45,783 nucleotides of DNA from SAR202 cluster bacterium Io17-Chloro-G7 (GTDB lineage: Bacteria > Chloroflexota > Dehalococcoidia > UBA3495), in assembly GCA_002817055.1 (NCBI GenBank), contig MUCU01000060.1, positions 1 to 45,783 on the forward strand, given 5' to 3'. Under the pieces are notes generated by a model. That model saw only the letters and a list, made by a program, of their open reading frames with translations. It did no database searches and had not been told where the DNA came from. Position 1 is the stretch's first letter. Each line of letters begins with the position of its first letter. Made by a program: the position numbers and the translations under genes. Shown here in pieces: positions 17,101 through 26,249 of this stretch.

Positions 17101-17799
17101 TTGCGCCATTATGAACTTGTTGTGGTCCTCAGTCCTATGCTTAACCAAGAGCAGGTTTCCAGCACTTGGGGGCGAATTAAAGACTTTATCAGCACTCGCA
17201 GCGGCGACATTACCTACGAAGAACAGTGGGGCACCCGCAGGTTGGCATACCCTATAAGAAAGGGTTCCTATCAGTTCCTAGAAGGTAGCTATCATTTGAC
17301 TCGTTTTAGCGTGGAGAGGCCCATTAATCAGGAACTTCACACATTTCTACGGGTGGATGATCAGGTGTTAAGATCGTTAGTCGTTGCGGCCCTTCCCCCA
17401 GGCATCGAGCCGGAGACCCCCGCCCAAAAACGGGTCGCCGCCGCTGAGATTGCCGCCGCTGCTGCTGCAGCTCGGGCCGCTGCTGCTGCACTAGAGGCTG
17501 AAAATGCGCTGGCCGTCGACGAAGCTCAGGTTGCCGAAGCAGTCGCGACCGGTGAGCCCGCCACCACAGAAACAACTCTCGCCGCCGCTCGGGATGCCGA
17601 AGTAGCGGTGGCCGAACAGCCCGCGGCTGCTGTAGCTGCGGAACCATCTCCTGCGGAAGCGGAACCCCCAGCGGCGGAACCGGTGGCTGTGGCGGAACCC
17701 GCAACGGCAGAGCCTGAAGCGACCGTACAAGAACCACAACCAACGGCTGAAGTGGCGGCCACGGAAACTCCGGAAGCGGAAGACGAAACCGAAGCATAA
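17101..17799 (+). CDS. rpsF: 30S ribosomal protein S6 with a long acidic Ala/Glu/Pro tail
   Basis: Residues 1-97 are S6 (MRHYELVVVLSPML, ITYEEQWGTRRLAYPI, YHLTRF, LRVDDQVLRS), which binds the 16S platform together with S18. About 130 residues follow, made almost only of Ala, Glu, Pro, Val and Thr and strongly acidic; ordinary S6 ends near residue 100-130. TTG 17101 is chosen as start: it gives the family's usual MR-YE opening, and GGTGG lies 8 nt upstream. The GTG codons at 17086 and 17089 fall inside that ribosome-binding site. ssb follows after 25 bp and then rpsR, the standard order. The role of the tail is unknown. Confidence 0.96.
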   Translation: MRHYELVVVLSPMLNQEQVSSTWGRIKDFISTRSGDITYEEQWGTRRLAYPIRKGSYQFLEGSYHLTRFSVERPINQELHTFLRVDDQVLRSLVVAALPPGIEPETPAQKRVAAAEIAAAAAAARAAAAALEAENALAVDEAQVAEAVATGEPATTETTLAAARDAEVAVAEQPAAAVAAEPSPAEAEPPAAEPVAVAEPATAEPEATVQEPQPTAEVAATETPEAEDETEA

Positions 17800-17824
17800 C
17801 GAATTCCGGTTCAGAGGGGGCGCT

Positions 17825-18235
17825 TTGAACAAAATAATTGTAATCGGGAACCTGGGTAGGGACCCGGAAATGCGTTACTTGGACTCAGGTCAGAGCGTCA
17901 CTTCTTTTTCTATCGCTACAAACCGCAAATTTTCGGTGGGTGGTGAGCAAAGAGAAGAGACCGATTGGTTCAATGTGAGCGCTTGGGGTCGCCTTTCCGA
18001 ATTGTGCAACCAGTATCTAACGAAAGGACAACAGGTATACGTTGAGGGCCGGCTGCACCTTCGAAGCTATGAAGGCCGTGACGGGCAGACCCGTTGGGTG
18101 AATGAAATCAGTCTCACTGACGTTCAATTTCTATCGCGGGGTTCAGGACCCGGGGGAGAATCCCCTTATGATAATGAACCGGGCAATATGGCTTCCAGGC
18201 CGGGCGGCGATGACGTTGACGACCTTCCGTTTTAA
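17825..18235 (+). CDS. ssb: Single-stranded DNA-binding protein
   Basis: The 136-residue protein has an N-terminal OB fold (1-105: MNKIIVIGNLGRDPEMRYL, SIATNR, EETDWFNVSAWGRLSEL, GQQVYVEGRL) and a short Gly/Pro linker. It ends in the acidic tip DDVDDLPF, the peptide that binds repair and replication partners. It acts as a tetramer on single-stranded DNA. The start is TTG 17825 behind AGAGGGGG. Its place between rpsF and rpsR is conserved in many bacteria. Confidence 0.97.
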   Translation: MNKIIVIGNLGRDPEMRYLDSGQSVTSFSIATNRKFSVGGEQREETDWFNVSAWGRLSELCNQYLTKGQQVYVEGRLHLRSYEGRDGQTRWVNEISLTDVQFLSRGSGPGGESPYDNEPGNMASRPGGDDVDDLPF

Positions 18236-18354
18236 CCACCCCCGCTTTAGATAAAAACAAAATACTAAGACACCTGTTCACTAACCAGTCCAGTAATAGG
18301 AATTGACATCGTTAAATATAAACTGATTGAACGAATCTGGAGGATCGTAATCAT

Positions 18355-18711
18355 ATGACTAGACCACCAATGCGTGGGCCAGGAGGCGGACCCGGAGGCA
18401 GACCCCCAGGTGGAGGAGGTCGCCCCCCCGGCGGAGGCTCGCGGCCCGGAGGCGGAAGGCCACGAGGCCGGTTCGCCCCTCGTAGAAGGGTGTGTTCCTT
18501 TTGCGTCGACCACGTTAAATTTATCGACTACAAGAACGTGGAGCAGATCCGTAGATATATTTCAGACCGGGCCAAGATTGAGCCCAGACGACGGACCGGA
18601 GTCTGCGCCAAACACCAGAGGACACTGCGAACCGCCATTCAACGGGCCAGACATTTGGCCTTGGTGCCATTTGTCGCCTATCACCATGGGAGCAGCGGTA
18701 CCCGCAACTGA
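18355..18711 (+). CDS. rpsR: 30S ribosomal protein S18 with a Gly/Pro/Arg-rich N-terminal extension
   Basis: The protein has 118 residues. The S18 domain spans about 45-115 ([59 protein letters not shown]). The first 40 or so residues are repeated Gly, Pro and Arg and are absent from short S18 proteins, although extended forms exist. S18 forms the platform heterodimer with S6. ATG 18355 has GGAGG about 11 nt upstream. rplI, which often follows, is missing here. Confidence 0.96.
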   Translation: MTRPPMRGPGGGPGGRPPGGGGRPPGGGSRPGGGRPRGRFAPRRRVCSFCVDHVKFIDYKNVEQIRRYISDRAKIEPRRRTGVCAKHQRTLRTAIQRARHLALVPFVAYHHGSSGTRN

Positions 18712-18830
18712 TTCTTGGGCTTGATGGGACAAGGCCCAGTACTGTATCGGCCTAGACAAAATGAATTGTCCAATCGGCAACTTTCGGCTTTTAGCCGCAA
18801 TGCCGCACCCATGCATCCAGAGGGTCAAAT

Positions 18831-19973
18831 ATGGCTAACCCCAGGAGCCGAAGCGACGCTGTCCCACGGATCGGCTTTTGGGGTCGCTGGCGGCGAAACT
18901 CCAACCGAAACTCTGGAGGTGACCCCGCCCAGAAGCAAGATTCCCGGGAACGGTTTCATCGGCGTGCTTCTTGGGTTTTGGGCAGTTTCCTAATCCTTGT
19001 GATAGTGGCTGTTCTTGCCGCTGGTTATAAGGACAAGTTTTGGGACCCACCGCGGGCCGAAGCTGGCAATGTCCGTGGCGTATCGTTCTCCATGGGCGAT
19101 TTGGTGCAGCGGATCAGGGTGGTGCAAGGAATCACCGGCACCGCAGACCTAACCACACTCCCTTTCGAGTATCTGCAGAGCTTGCTCCACGCTGAGATTC
19201 TTCGCCAAGAGGTGGAAAGCCTAAACATCAACGTTGACGATGAATTTATAGAACAGGCAGCCCGCGTGCAGCACTATCCCAGGGCTCAACCCGGTCAGAC
19301 TTCGGACCCTGGCCAACTGGACCGGGAATATAGAAACAACCTGCAAATTTATCTCGCTCGCACTGGCCTCTCTGAACAGGAATATCGGGGAATTCTTGAG
19401 GAAACCTTGCAGAGGCAAGCACTGTACTTCCAGTTAGGTGCTGATATTCCGGAAAAGGTTGAGCAAGTCGAAGTTGAGTGGATTCGCCTTGAGCTTAACG
19501 GGCCAATTACGGCTCCTGAAGTCATCGCGAGATTGGAGACCGAATCCTTTGCCGAGGTTGCTCAAACCGCTGCGGTAAGCGCGGGTTACGCGGACCGGGC
19601 CGGTTATGTGGGTTGGGTGCCGCCTGGGGCGTTCCGCGAGATCGGGGACTTGCTGTTTGGCAATCAGAAAAAGGATCAGAAGCCCTTGGACGTGGGCGCA
19701 ACCAGCCGTCCATTGTTTACCGAAGACGGCATATATATAGTGCATAAGCTTTCCGGTCTCGAACTCCGGGAACTTACCAATGTAATGCGTGCCCGGATGA
19801 ACAACCTGATGTTGGAAGATTGGCAACGAGAAAAGTTGCGCCAAGGCACTTCCGAGGGTTGGGCCAAAATGACCTTCAACAGCGATCTATATCAATGGGT
19901 AGCCGACCAGATCGCTGTCAGCGCACCGCGCAGCGGGTCCGGCGGAATCGGGAACCAACCGGCGCAGAGGTAG
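18831..19973 (+). CDS. Membrane-anchored SurA/PrsA-like foldase with parvulin-like domain
   Basis: The protein has 380 residues: a basic N-terminus (1-45), one membrane segment (about 46-66, WVLGSFLILVIVAVLAAGY), then an extracytoplasmic part. The region about 95-210 is SurA_N-like helical (EYLQSLLHAEILRQEVESLN, EEYR-type segments), and about 215-330 resembles a parvulin peptidyl-prolyl isomerase domain (EVEWIRLEL, SFAEVAQTAAVSAGYADRAG, GYVGWVPPGAF, GIYIVHKLSG). It should help fold exported proteins. ATG 18831 has AGAGGG 6 nt upstream. It sits between rpsR and hom, 3 nt before the hom start, so it is translationally linked to amino-acid genes. Whether the isomerase site is active cannot be judged. 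Confidence 0.85.
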   Translation: MANPRSRSDAVPRIGFWGRWRRNSNRNSGGDPAQKQDSRERFHRRASWVLGSFLILVIVAVLAAGYKDKFWDPPRAEAGNVRGVSFSMGDLVQRIRVVQGITGTADLTTLPFEYLQSLLHAEILRQEVESLNINVDDEFIEQAARVQHYPRAQPGQTSDPGQLDREYRNNLQIYLARTGLSEQEYRGILEETLQRQALYFQLGADIPEKVEQVEVEWIRLELNGPITAPEVIARLETESFAEVAQTAAVSAGYADRAGYVGWVPPGAFREIGDLLFGNQKKDQKPLDVGATSRPLFTEDGIYIVHKLSGLELRELTNVMRARMNNLMLEDWQREKLRQGTSEGWAKMTFNSDLYQWVADQIAVSAPRSGSGGIGNQPAQR

Positions 19974-19976
19974 ACC

Positions 19977-21356
19977 TTGGCAGTTCCGGATCTGATAAAT
20001 GTGGGATTGATGGGCTTGGGCGTTGTCGGTGGTGGCGTAGCGGCAAGCTTGGTAGAGCAATCCGGCTCCATTGCCAGCAAGATGGGTCGTCCCATCAGCT
20101 TAAAAAAGGTGCTGGTGCGGGATCTGGGCAAACATGGAGACGCCAATCTACCCTCTGGTACCCTTACGACGAACCCAGAAGAGATTTTGGATGATGGGGA
20201 CATTCATATCGTGGTCGAACTAATGGGTGGAACCCAGCCTGCGGCCGGCTACATAAAGCAGGCGTTATCGTCGGGTAAGCATGTGGTTACCGCCAACAAA
20301 GAGGTAATGGCCAAGCATGGTCCCAGCCTGATCTCCTTGGCAGACCGCAACAGGGTTAATTTGCTCTATGAGGCCAGCGTTGGCGGAGGTATCCCCATTG
20401 TCGGGTCCTTGATGGGCGATCTTGCGGCAAACAACTTTCACTCTATCCGCAGCATCATCAACGGCACCACCAACTACATACTGACCCGAATGGCCAGAGA
20501 CGGCGCCGAATTTGGGCAGGCCTTACGGGAAGCCCAGGAACACGGCTATGCCGAAGCAGATCCAACTAACGATGTCGAAGGCATAGACGCGGTTTATAAA
20601 GTTTCTATACTTGCTTCATTGGCATTCCATCGCAATGTAAGCCCCAACGACGTTTACCGGCAGGGGATCTCTAGCCTGGATCCCCAAGACTTTCGCTACG
20701 CCCAAGAATTGGGTTATGCCATCAAATCGTTGGCGATTGCCACTATGCAGGACGGCGATATTAAAGCTCGAGTATACCCGGCGCTCCTGCCCATGGACCA
20801 TATGCTGGCCAAGGTTGATGGTGTATACAACGCCGTTGAAGTTGAGGGAGACCTTTGTGGCAAGGTGTTGTTCCACGGTATGGGCGCGGGACGTGAGCCC
20901 ACAACCAGCGCGGTGATGGGTGACGTCATCGCGGCATCCCGTAGCTTGGTTAGTGGTTTGACTACCGGCAGTTCGCTACCCGACGAAGGACCTACCGCCC
21001 TGGGGAAGGCCGAGATAGGTGATTCGCTTGATGACGAGTATAGTCAAAGCGTGCCCGACTCTGCTGATTCTTCGTCGAGTGGCAACAAAATGGACGACCT
21101 GATCTGCAAATACTATTTGAGGTTAAATGTGGCCGACAAGCCGGGAGTGTTTGCTCAGATCGGGCGGGTATTGGGAGACGGTGACATTAGCATAGCGTCG
21201 GTACTGCAGAAAGATACCAATCAGGCTGAGCAAACGGCTGAGATTGTGATCACAACCCATCCCTCAATGGAGTCGTCGGTGCAAACTTCTCTTCGAGTAT
21301 TGGCGAGCCTCGACGTGGTGCGGGACGTTAGCAACGTGCTTCGGATCGAGGAATAG
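19977..21356 (+). CDS. hom: Homoserine dehydrogenase
   Basis: The protein has 459 residues and reduces aspartate semialdehyde to homoserine, the step shared by threonine and methionine synthesis. The NAD(P) domain has VGLMGLGVVGGGVAASL; the catalytic domain has TANKEVMAKHG, YEASVGGGIPIV, IINGTTNYIL, EADPTNDVEGIDAVYK and VNV-type segments. A C-terminal ACT domain (about 385-458, LRLNVADKPGVFAQIGRVLG) probably gives feedback control by threonine. About 40 low-complexity Ser/Asp residues link the two parts. The start is TTG 19977 with AGAGGT upstream, 3 nt after the previous stop. thrC follows after 86 bp. Confidence 0.97.
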   Translation: MAVPDLINVGLMGLGVVGGGVAASLVEQSGSIASKMGRPISLKKVLVRDLGKHGDANLPSGTLTTNPEEILDDGDIHIVVELMGGTQPAAGYIKQALSSGKHVVTANKEVMAKHGPSLISLADRNRVNLLYEASVGGGIPIVGSLMGDLAANNFHSIRSIINGTTNYILTRMARDGAEFGQALREAQEHGYAEADPTNDVEGIDAVYKVSILASLAFHRNVSPNDVYRQGISSLDPQDFRYAQELGYAIKSLAIATMQDGDIKARVYPALLPMDHMLAKVDGVYNAVEVEGDLCGKVLFHGMGAGREPTTSAVMGDVIAASRSLVSGLTTGSSLPDEGPTALGKAEIGDSLDDEYSQSVPDSADSSSSGNKMDDLICKYYLRLNVADKPGVFAQIGRVLGDGDISIASVLQKDTNQAEQTAEIVITTHPSMESSVQTSLRVLASLDVVRDVSNVLRIEE

Positions 21357-21442
21357 TCTACTATTGTCTGGACAAGGAAAAGTCGGCGTGTATATAGGGA
21401 TTACCAAGTAATCGGCTGACAGCAAAAGGTAATTGGGAACGT

Positions 21443-22504
21443 ATGGGAATCGGTGTTCTTAGGAACTACAAGCACCTTCTTCCGGTGACGGACGCCACCC
21501 CCATGATTAGCCTGGGTGAGGGGGGCACTCCCTTGGTCAAGTCCAACCGGCTGGGTGAGGAACTGGGTCTGCCCGAGCTTTATTTCAAGCTTGAGGGTTG
21601 CAATCCCAGTGGGTCGTTCAAAGACCGTGGAATGGTAGTGGCCATCGCTAAGGCTTTGGAAGAGGGTAGCAAAGCGATTATGTGCGCTTCCACCGGAAAT
21701 ACCAGCGCATCGGCGGCAGCCTACGGGGCCTACTGCGATTTGCCGGCCTTGGTATTGATTCCCAAGGGAGAAGTGGCCATGGGCAAACTGGCCCAGGCCA
21801 TGGCCTACGGCGCTCAGGTAATCATGGTCAACGGCAATTTTGATATGGCGTTGGACTTGGTGCGGGAGTTTACCAATAAGCACGCAGTGACCTTAGTTAA
21901 CTCGGTTAATCCCAACAGACTGGAAGGCCAAAAAACAGCCGCTTTCGAGATAGTTGATGATTTGGGAGACGCACCTGATTACTTGTTCATTCCTGTGGGT
22001 AATGCTGGTAACATCACAGCCTACTGGAGAGGCTTCAAAGAGTATCGACTCATGGAACGCAGCAGCCAGTCGCCCAAAATGATGGGGTATCAGGCAGAAG
22101 GAGCCGCCCCGATTGTCCGCGGGGAGCCCGTTGCCAACCCACAGACCATCGCTTCGGCCATTCGTATCGGCAACCCCGCCAGTTGGCAGTCCGCCGTGGA
22201 CGCTAGGGATGAGTCCGGTGGGACTATTGATATGGTAAGTGACGATGAGATTCTTGACGCTTACCGGCTTTTGGCATCTAAAGAAGGGATATTTTGCGAA
22301 CCAGCTTCAGCAGCTTCCTTCGCCGGTCTGGTGAAAGCCGTCCGAGGGGGAATAAATCTTGCTGGAAAAAAGGTTGTATGTATCTGCACAGGCAACGGGT
22401 TAAAAGATCCTGATCTAGCCGTTAGTAGTTCGGCTGCAAGGACGATTGAAGTCGCCCCGACCGTGCGGGCGATTGAAGAGGTGGCATTGATCCCGGTCGA
22501 ATAG
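21443..22504 (+). CDS. thrC: Threonine synthase
   Basis: The protein has 353 residues and converts O-phosphohomoserine to threonine with PLP. K60 in SGSFKDRG binds PLP; other marks are [26 protein letters not shown], the phosphate loop region [16 protein letters not shown] and the C-terminal [12 protein letters not shown]. It matches the short threonine synthase class found in Gram-positives, Chloroflexota and archaea. ATG 21443 has GGGA 5 nt upstream. With hom just before it, two threonine steps are clustered; homoserine kinase is not in the window. Confidence 0.97.
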   Translation: MGIGVLRNYKHLLPVTDATPMISLGEGGTPLVKSNRLGEELGLPELYFKLEGCNPSGSFKDRGMVVAIAKALEEGSKAIMCASTGNTSASAAAYGAYCDLPALVLIPKGEVAMGKLAQAMAYGAQVIMVNGNFDMALDLVREFTNKHAVTLVNSVNPNRLEGQKTAAFEIVDDLGDAPDYLFIPVGNAGNITAYWRGFKEYRLMERSSQSPKMMGYQAEGAAPIVRGEPVANPQTIASAIRIGNPASWQSAVDARDESGGTIDMVSDDEILDAYRLLASKEGIFCEPASAASFAGLVKAVRGGINLAGKKVVCICTGNGLKDPDLAVSSSAARTIEVAPTVRAIEEVALIPVE

Positions 22505-22610
22505 GTTTTATCTAAACCACAGCTTACGAAGCGAATATACCAAATGGGTTCGGTGGTAAAAGCCCGTGTATCAACAATTTTGGAACATTAGTTAAGAAAT
22601 GGTCTAGGCC

Positions 22611-23198
22611 TTGCGCCTTAACGGAGACAGAGGTTTCATTATTCAGCAAGTTCGGATTGAGCAAGCAATAAGCTCCATATTAGAGGGAATTGGAGAAGAC
22701 CTTACCAGAGATGGTTTGCGAGAGACTCCGCAGCGCGTGGGCCAGATGTACCGGGATTTATTTTCCGGAGTGGGGCAAGACCCGCAAGCCGCTATCGACG
22801 CTGTCTTCGAGTTGGAAAGCAATGACCCTATAGTTTTGGGCAACGTTCCTTTTTACTCGGTGTGTGAGCATCATCTTCTTCCGTTTTTCGGCCAAGCTCA
22901 TATGGCCTATATTCCTAATGGCAAAATCGCAGGGCTGAGTAAGCTGGCGCGAGCCCTGGAAGTGGCCTCACGGCGGCTTCAAGTTCAAGAGCGTTTAACC
23001 GGCCAAGTGGCCGACGCAATATTCTCCGCCTTAAACCCTCATGGTGTGGCCGTGGAAGTTGAAGCAGAGCATCTATGCATGTCCATGAGGGGAGTACAGA
23101 AACCGGGTAGCCGGGTGACTACGTTTGCCGTCCGTGGCCGGTTCGAAGCCTGCGCAATTGACCGGGATGGGCTGCTTGCCCTATTGCATAGGAGGTAA
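22611..23198 (+). CDS. folE: GTP cyclohydrolase I
   Basis: The protein has 195 residues and converts GTP to dihydroneopterin triphosphate, the first step to folate and pterins. Zinc ligands are C85 and H88 in SVCEHHLLPF and C156 in HLCMSMRG; family segments RDGLRETPQRV, IAGLSKLAR and RLTGQVADAI are intact. It belongs to the type IA (FolE) group. The TTG start at 22611 has only a weak ribosome-binding site, so the first 10-12 residues are uncertain. The stop overlaps the ribosome-binding site of the next gene, indicating a shared transcript. Confidence 0.96.
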   Translation: MRLNGDRGFIIQQVRIEQAISSILEGIGEDLTRDGLRETPQRVGQMYRDLFSGVGQDPQAAIDAVFELESNDPIVLGNVPFYSVCEHHLLPFFGQAHMAYIPNGKIAGLSKLARALEVASRRLQVQERLTGQVADAIFSALNPHGVAVEVEAEHLCMSMRGVQKPGSRVTTFAVRGRFEACAIDRDGLLALLHRR

Positions 23199-23201
23199 TT
23201 C

Positions 23202-24179
23202 GTGGTCACCACACCTTTGACATCTTTTGGGGAAATTCGGACAGAGTGGGAGAGCCTGCTCTCCGTAACTCCCGTTAACAGCCTATTCCTAACCCCACAA
23301 TGGCAAGAAGTATGGTGGGAAAGCTTCGGCGCAAGCCGGGGAATGGCTGGTTTTTACGTTCGCTCTCCGGAAGGCGTGACCGCTATTGCATCTCTAGCTA
23401 AACAAGGCGACACCTTATCATTCGTGGGCAACCAGGATACCTTCGACTATAACGACTTCATGGTTACGCCAGGGTCAGAGGACGATTTTTATCATTCATT
23501 GCTGCATGCGATTGATGAACAGAGCTGCAACTCCTTGGAGTTGTATTCTCTACTCGAGTCCTCCCCGACGCTGATCTACCTCCCGGAGGCAGCCCGCTCT
23601 CACGGCTTCAAAGTGGATGTGTTGAAAGAAGACGTAACGTCAGGCATCGAGTTGCCGGGAACATGGGATGAGTACCTTGCGGTCCTGAACAAGAAAGACC
23701 GTCACGAATTGCGGCGAAAGATTCGACGCTTGGAGGCTTCGACGGAGTGGAAATTCTACGGCATTACGGAGCCCGATGAAGTCAACGCACGGCTTGACGA
23801 TTTCATCTCGTTGATGAAACAGAGTAGTCCCGACAAAGAAGATTACATGACTCCGGAAAGAGAACGGTTCTTCTATCAAATGACCGAACGGATGGCCCAG
23901 CAGGGGCTGTTGAAACTTTATTTTATGGAGATCGACGACCAGACCGTGGCCACCAGTTTGTGTTTCGATTACTCCTCTTCCAGGCTGCTGTACAATAGCG
24001 GGTACAACCCGGAATTTAGTTATTATAGCGTTGGATTAATCCTCAACGCCCTCTGCCTCAAGGACGCCATAGAACAGGGAATGGGGTATTTCGACTTCTT
24101 GCGAGGCCCTGAACCGTACAAGCATCATCTGGGCGGCCAGCAGAGAAACTTGTATCAAATGGTGGTGACGCGCAGTTGA
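23202..24179 (+). CDS. GNAT/FemAB-like acyltransferase (CelD-type)
   Basis: The 325-residue protein has a double-GNAT layout: an N-terminal half with SLFLTPQWQEVWWESFG and a C-terminal half (about 150-320) with KDRHELRRKIRRLE, LKLYFMEIDDQTVATSLCFDY and GMGYFDFLRGPEPYKHHLGG, the usual end of the Acetyltransf_6 (BioF2/CelD) group. Members transfer acyl or aminoacyl groups in cell-envelope or polysaccharide synthesis. GTG 23202 has an ideal AGGAGGT 7 nt upstream, overlapping the folE stop. Its own stop overlaps the start of the glycosyltransferase by 4 nt (TTGA), so the two are tightly coupled and likely act on the same product. Confidence 0.88.
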   Translation: MVTTPLTSFGEIRTEWESLLSVTPVNSLFLTPQWQEVWWESFGASRGMAGFYVRSPEGVTAIASLAKQGDTLSFVGNQDTFDYNDFMVTPGSEDDFYHSLLHAIDEQSCNSLELYSLLESSPTLIYLPEAARSHGFKVDVLKEDVTSGIELPGTWDEYLAVLNKKDRHELRRKIRRLEASTEWKFYGITEPDEVNARLDDFISLMKQSSPDKEDYMTPERERFFYQMTERMAQQGLLKLYFMEIDDQTVATSLCFDYSSSRLLYNSGYNPEFSYYSVGLILNALCLKDAIEQGMGYFDFLRGPEPYKHHLGGQQRNLYQMVVTRS

Positions 24180-25387
24180 GTGTCGACAGGGTAGCCTTTT
24201 TTGCATTTCACGCATGCCCCCTGGCTGCTCCCGGGCAGGGAAAGTCGGGGGGTATGAACGTTTACGTGCGGGAATTAGCCCGCTCCCTGGGCAACTTGGG
24301 GGTCAACGTAGATATATTTACCCGCGAGCACGCTGGCGCTACCCGTCCCATCGAGGACATCTCTCCTAACGTCCGCGTTGTGCACCTTCCGGGTGGGCCA
24401 CCGGAAGCCTCTATGGAGAGTTATTACTCTCACCTACCGGAGTTCCAGACTGCGGTGAGAGATTTCCAAATGGAAAACGGCCTGGACTATCAGGTGGCAC
24501 ATTCCCATTACTGGCTTTCCGGTCTGGCGGGCCAGCGCTTGGCCGCCGATCTTCAAATCCCTCACGTAATGACTTTCCATACATTGGCTTTAATCAAGAT
24601 GCAATCTCGGGCCGGGGAGATGGAACCGCAGGAGCGCTCCCGATCAGAGAGGGAGTTGATAGCTTCATCCCAACTTATCGTCGCCTTTAGCCCTCACGAG
24701 AGAGATGCCATGGTCCGGCTCTACGGGGCTGACAGCCACCGGATCTCGTTGGCGCCCTGCGGCGTGGATCTATCCTTGTTTCGTCCTCTGGACCAGCAAC
24801 AAGTCCGAGCCAGGCTGGGGCTGAACGGAGAGAAGGTATTCCTATACGTAGGCCGTTTGGAACCGCTAAAGGGCATGGAACTGCTGCTGCATACCGCTGC
24901 GCAAATGGAAACATGCGACGACGTTCGGGTAATGGTGGTGGGCGGCGATGCCAATGGCGGCCAGGAAGTAGAGCGTCTCAAGAAGTTGGCCAAAGAGCTG
25001 AATGTCGAGGACGTGTTCGACTTTGTGGGCCGGGTCGATCAGCAAGACCTGCCGCTCTACTACAATGCCGCCGATGTATGCGTCGTGCCATCATACTATG
25101 AGAGTTTCGGTTTAGCTGCCTTGGAAGCCATGGCGTGTGGTACACCGGTCGTGGCGGCAAGGGTTGGCGGCCTGTCAACCATCGTGCAGCACGGACGGAC
25201 TGGGTTTTTAAAGTCGTGGCGCTGTCCGGAGGCGTTTGCCAACTCATTGGAGATGATTATTTCCAGCGATAGGTTGAAACAAAGCATGGGGTTGGCCGCC
25301 CGTAGGCGTGCCGAAGGCATGGGTTGGAACCAAGTGGCTGGAGATATTCGCACTCTTTACGAATCGTTGACCCAAGAAGCGCCGTGA
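24176..25387 (+). CDS. GT4-family glycosyltransferase (MshA/sucrose-synthase-like)
   Basis: The protein has 403 residues in two Rossmann-like halves. The acceptor half has GGMNVYVRELARSLG (25-39) and HSHYWLSGL, both typical of the MshA and sucrose-phosphate-synthase branch. The donor half has FLYVGRLEPLKGMELLL and the E309-x7-E317 motif in ESFGLAALEAMACGTPVVA. It is a retaining enzyme using a nucleotide sugar. In Actinobacteria MshA joins GlcNAc to inositol phosphate for mycothiol; the substrate here is unknown. The TTG start overlaps the previous stop codon. A PIG-L deacetylase, the class that acts after MshA or BshA, lies 1.5 kb downstream. Confidence 0.92.
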   Translation: MSVDRVAFFAFHACPLAAPGQGKSGGMNVYVRELARSLGNLGVNVDIFTREHAGATRPIEDISPNVRVVHLPGGPPEASMESYYSHLPEFQTAVRDFQMENGLDYQVAHSHYWLSGLAGQRLAADLQIPHVMTFHTLALIKMQSRAGEMEPQERSRSERELIASSQLIVAFSPHERDAMVRLYGADSHRISLAPCGVDLSLFRPLDQQQVRARLGLNGEKVFLYVGRLEPLKGMELLLHTAAQMETCDDVRVMVVGGDANGGQEVERLKKLAKELNVEDVFDFVGRVDQQDLPLYYNAADVCVVPSYYESFGLAALEAMACGTPVVAARVGGLSTIVQHGRTGFLKSWRCPEAFANSLEMIISSDRLKQSMGLAARRRAEGMGWNQVAGDIRTLYESLTQEAP

Positions 25388-25529
25388 TACGATATACGAT
25401 AATATGGCAAAAGGCCATGTAATCAATCTTTCGCCTTGTCGCACCCTGGCCCCTATACAGCACTTAAAGGCATGGTGAGGCACACCTGTCGGGGCGTCGG
25501 ACTCCTGCCTGCGCACCGCGGAGGTGCTG

Positions 25530-26249
25530 TTGGACAACAACAATAATAATCACGGTGATCCAGGCCAAGTATCGGATCAAAAGTCCGCTCGACGCCCCAG
25601 AAGGCGCCTAGGCTTTTTGCATCGTCCTTTTGTTCACCTCGAACGTACCCTGGGTGCGGGAATATTGATCATCCTCCCCATCGGCATTACCGCCTTAGTC
25701 CTCAAATTTTTCTTCGATCTTCTTAACCCCATTTTGGAGCCCATTACCGACTACCTTCCCGGCAGGCAAGTTTCGGGGCTGGGTCTGGTCGCGTTGGTAT
25801 TGTTGCTCTACTTGGTGGGGCTTGTGGCCGCCTTTGTGGTGGGCCGCAAACTAATCGGAGTTGGCCACCGCGTTATGGAGTTCATTCCTTTGGTTAAGGG
25901 TATCTACAGCACCACTCGAGCTGCGGTGGGAATGCTTTCGAACACTAATGACCATAGGTATAGCGGAGTGGTGCTTATCGACTTCCCCCGCAAAGGAATC
26001 AAGTCCATCGGCCTGATTACCTCCCGTATGACCGACTACAACGGCGTCGAGATGTTGGCGATCTACATTCCCACCACACCCATACCGTCTTCGGGTTTCT
26101 TGATCATCGCGCCGGTTGACCAGGTTACGCTGACTGACATGAGCGTGGAAGAGGCAATGAGGGTGGTGATTTCGGGAGGGGTCCTATCAGGACAGGTGTT
26201 CGAGCGACTGGGAGTTGTGTTGCGGACCAATTTCCCGTCTGACGACTAG
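25530..26249 (+). CDS. DUF502 integral membrane protein
   Basis: The protein has 239 residues. After a charged, Asn-rich cytoplasmic N-terminus come two hydrophobic segments (about 43-64, LGAGILIILPIGITALVLKF, and about 80-105, LGLVALVLLLYLVGLVAAFVVG). A soluble part follows with the family marks IPLVKGIYSTTRAAV, FPRKGIKSIGLIT, IYIPTTPIPSSGFL and SVEEAMRVVISGG. The function of DUF502 is unknown in bacteria; plant relatives (LCV-like) are membrane proteins. TTG 25530 is preferred as GGAGG lies 5 nt upstream; GTG 25524 is inside that site. It follows the glycosyltransferase gene after 142 bp. Confidence 0.9.
   Translation: MDNNNNNHGDPGQVSDQKSARRPRRRLGFLHRPFVHLERTLGAGILIILPIGITALVLKFFFDLLNPILEPITDYLPGRQVSGLGLVALVLLLYLVGLVAAFVVGRKLIGVGHRVMEFIPLVKGIYSTTRAAVGMLSNTNDHRYSGVVLIDFPRKGIKSIGLITSRMTDYNGVEMLAIYIPTTPIPSSGFLIIAPVDQVTLTDMSVEEAMRVVISGGVLSGQVFERLGVVLRTNFPSDD

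Noticed and set aside
17324..17797. Long minus-strand frames rich in Pro, Arg and Ala
   Set aside because: They are the antisense of the repetitive Ala/Glu tail of S6.
21401..21883. A 160-codon minus-strand frame
   Set aside because: It overlaps thrC completely in antisense and has no recognisable domain.
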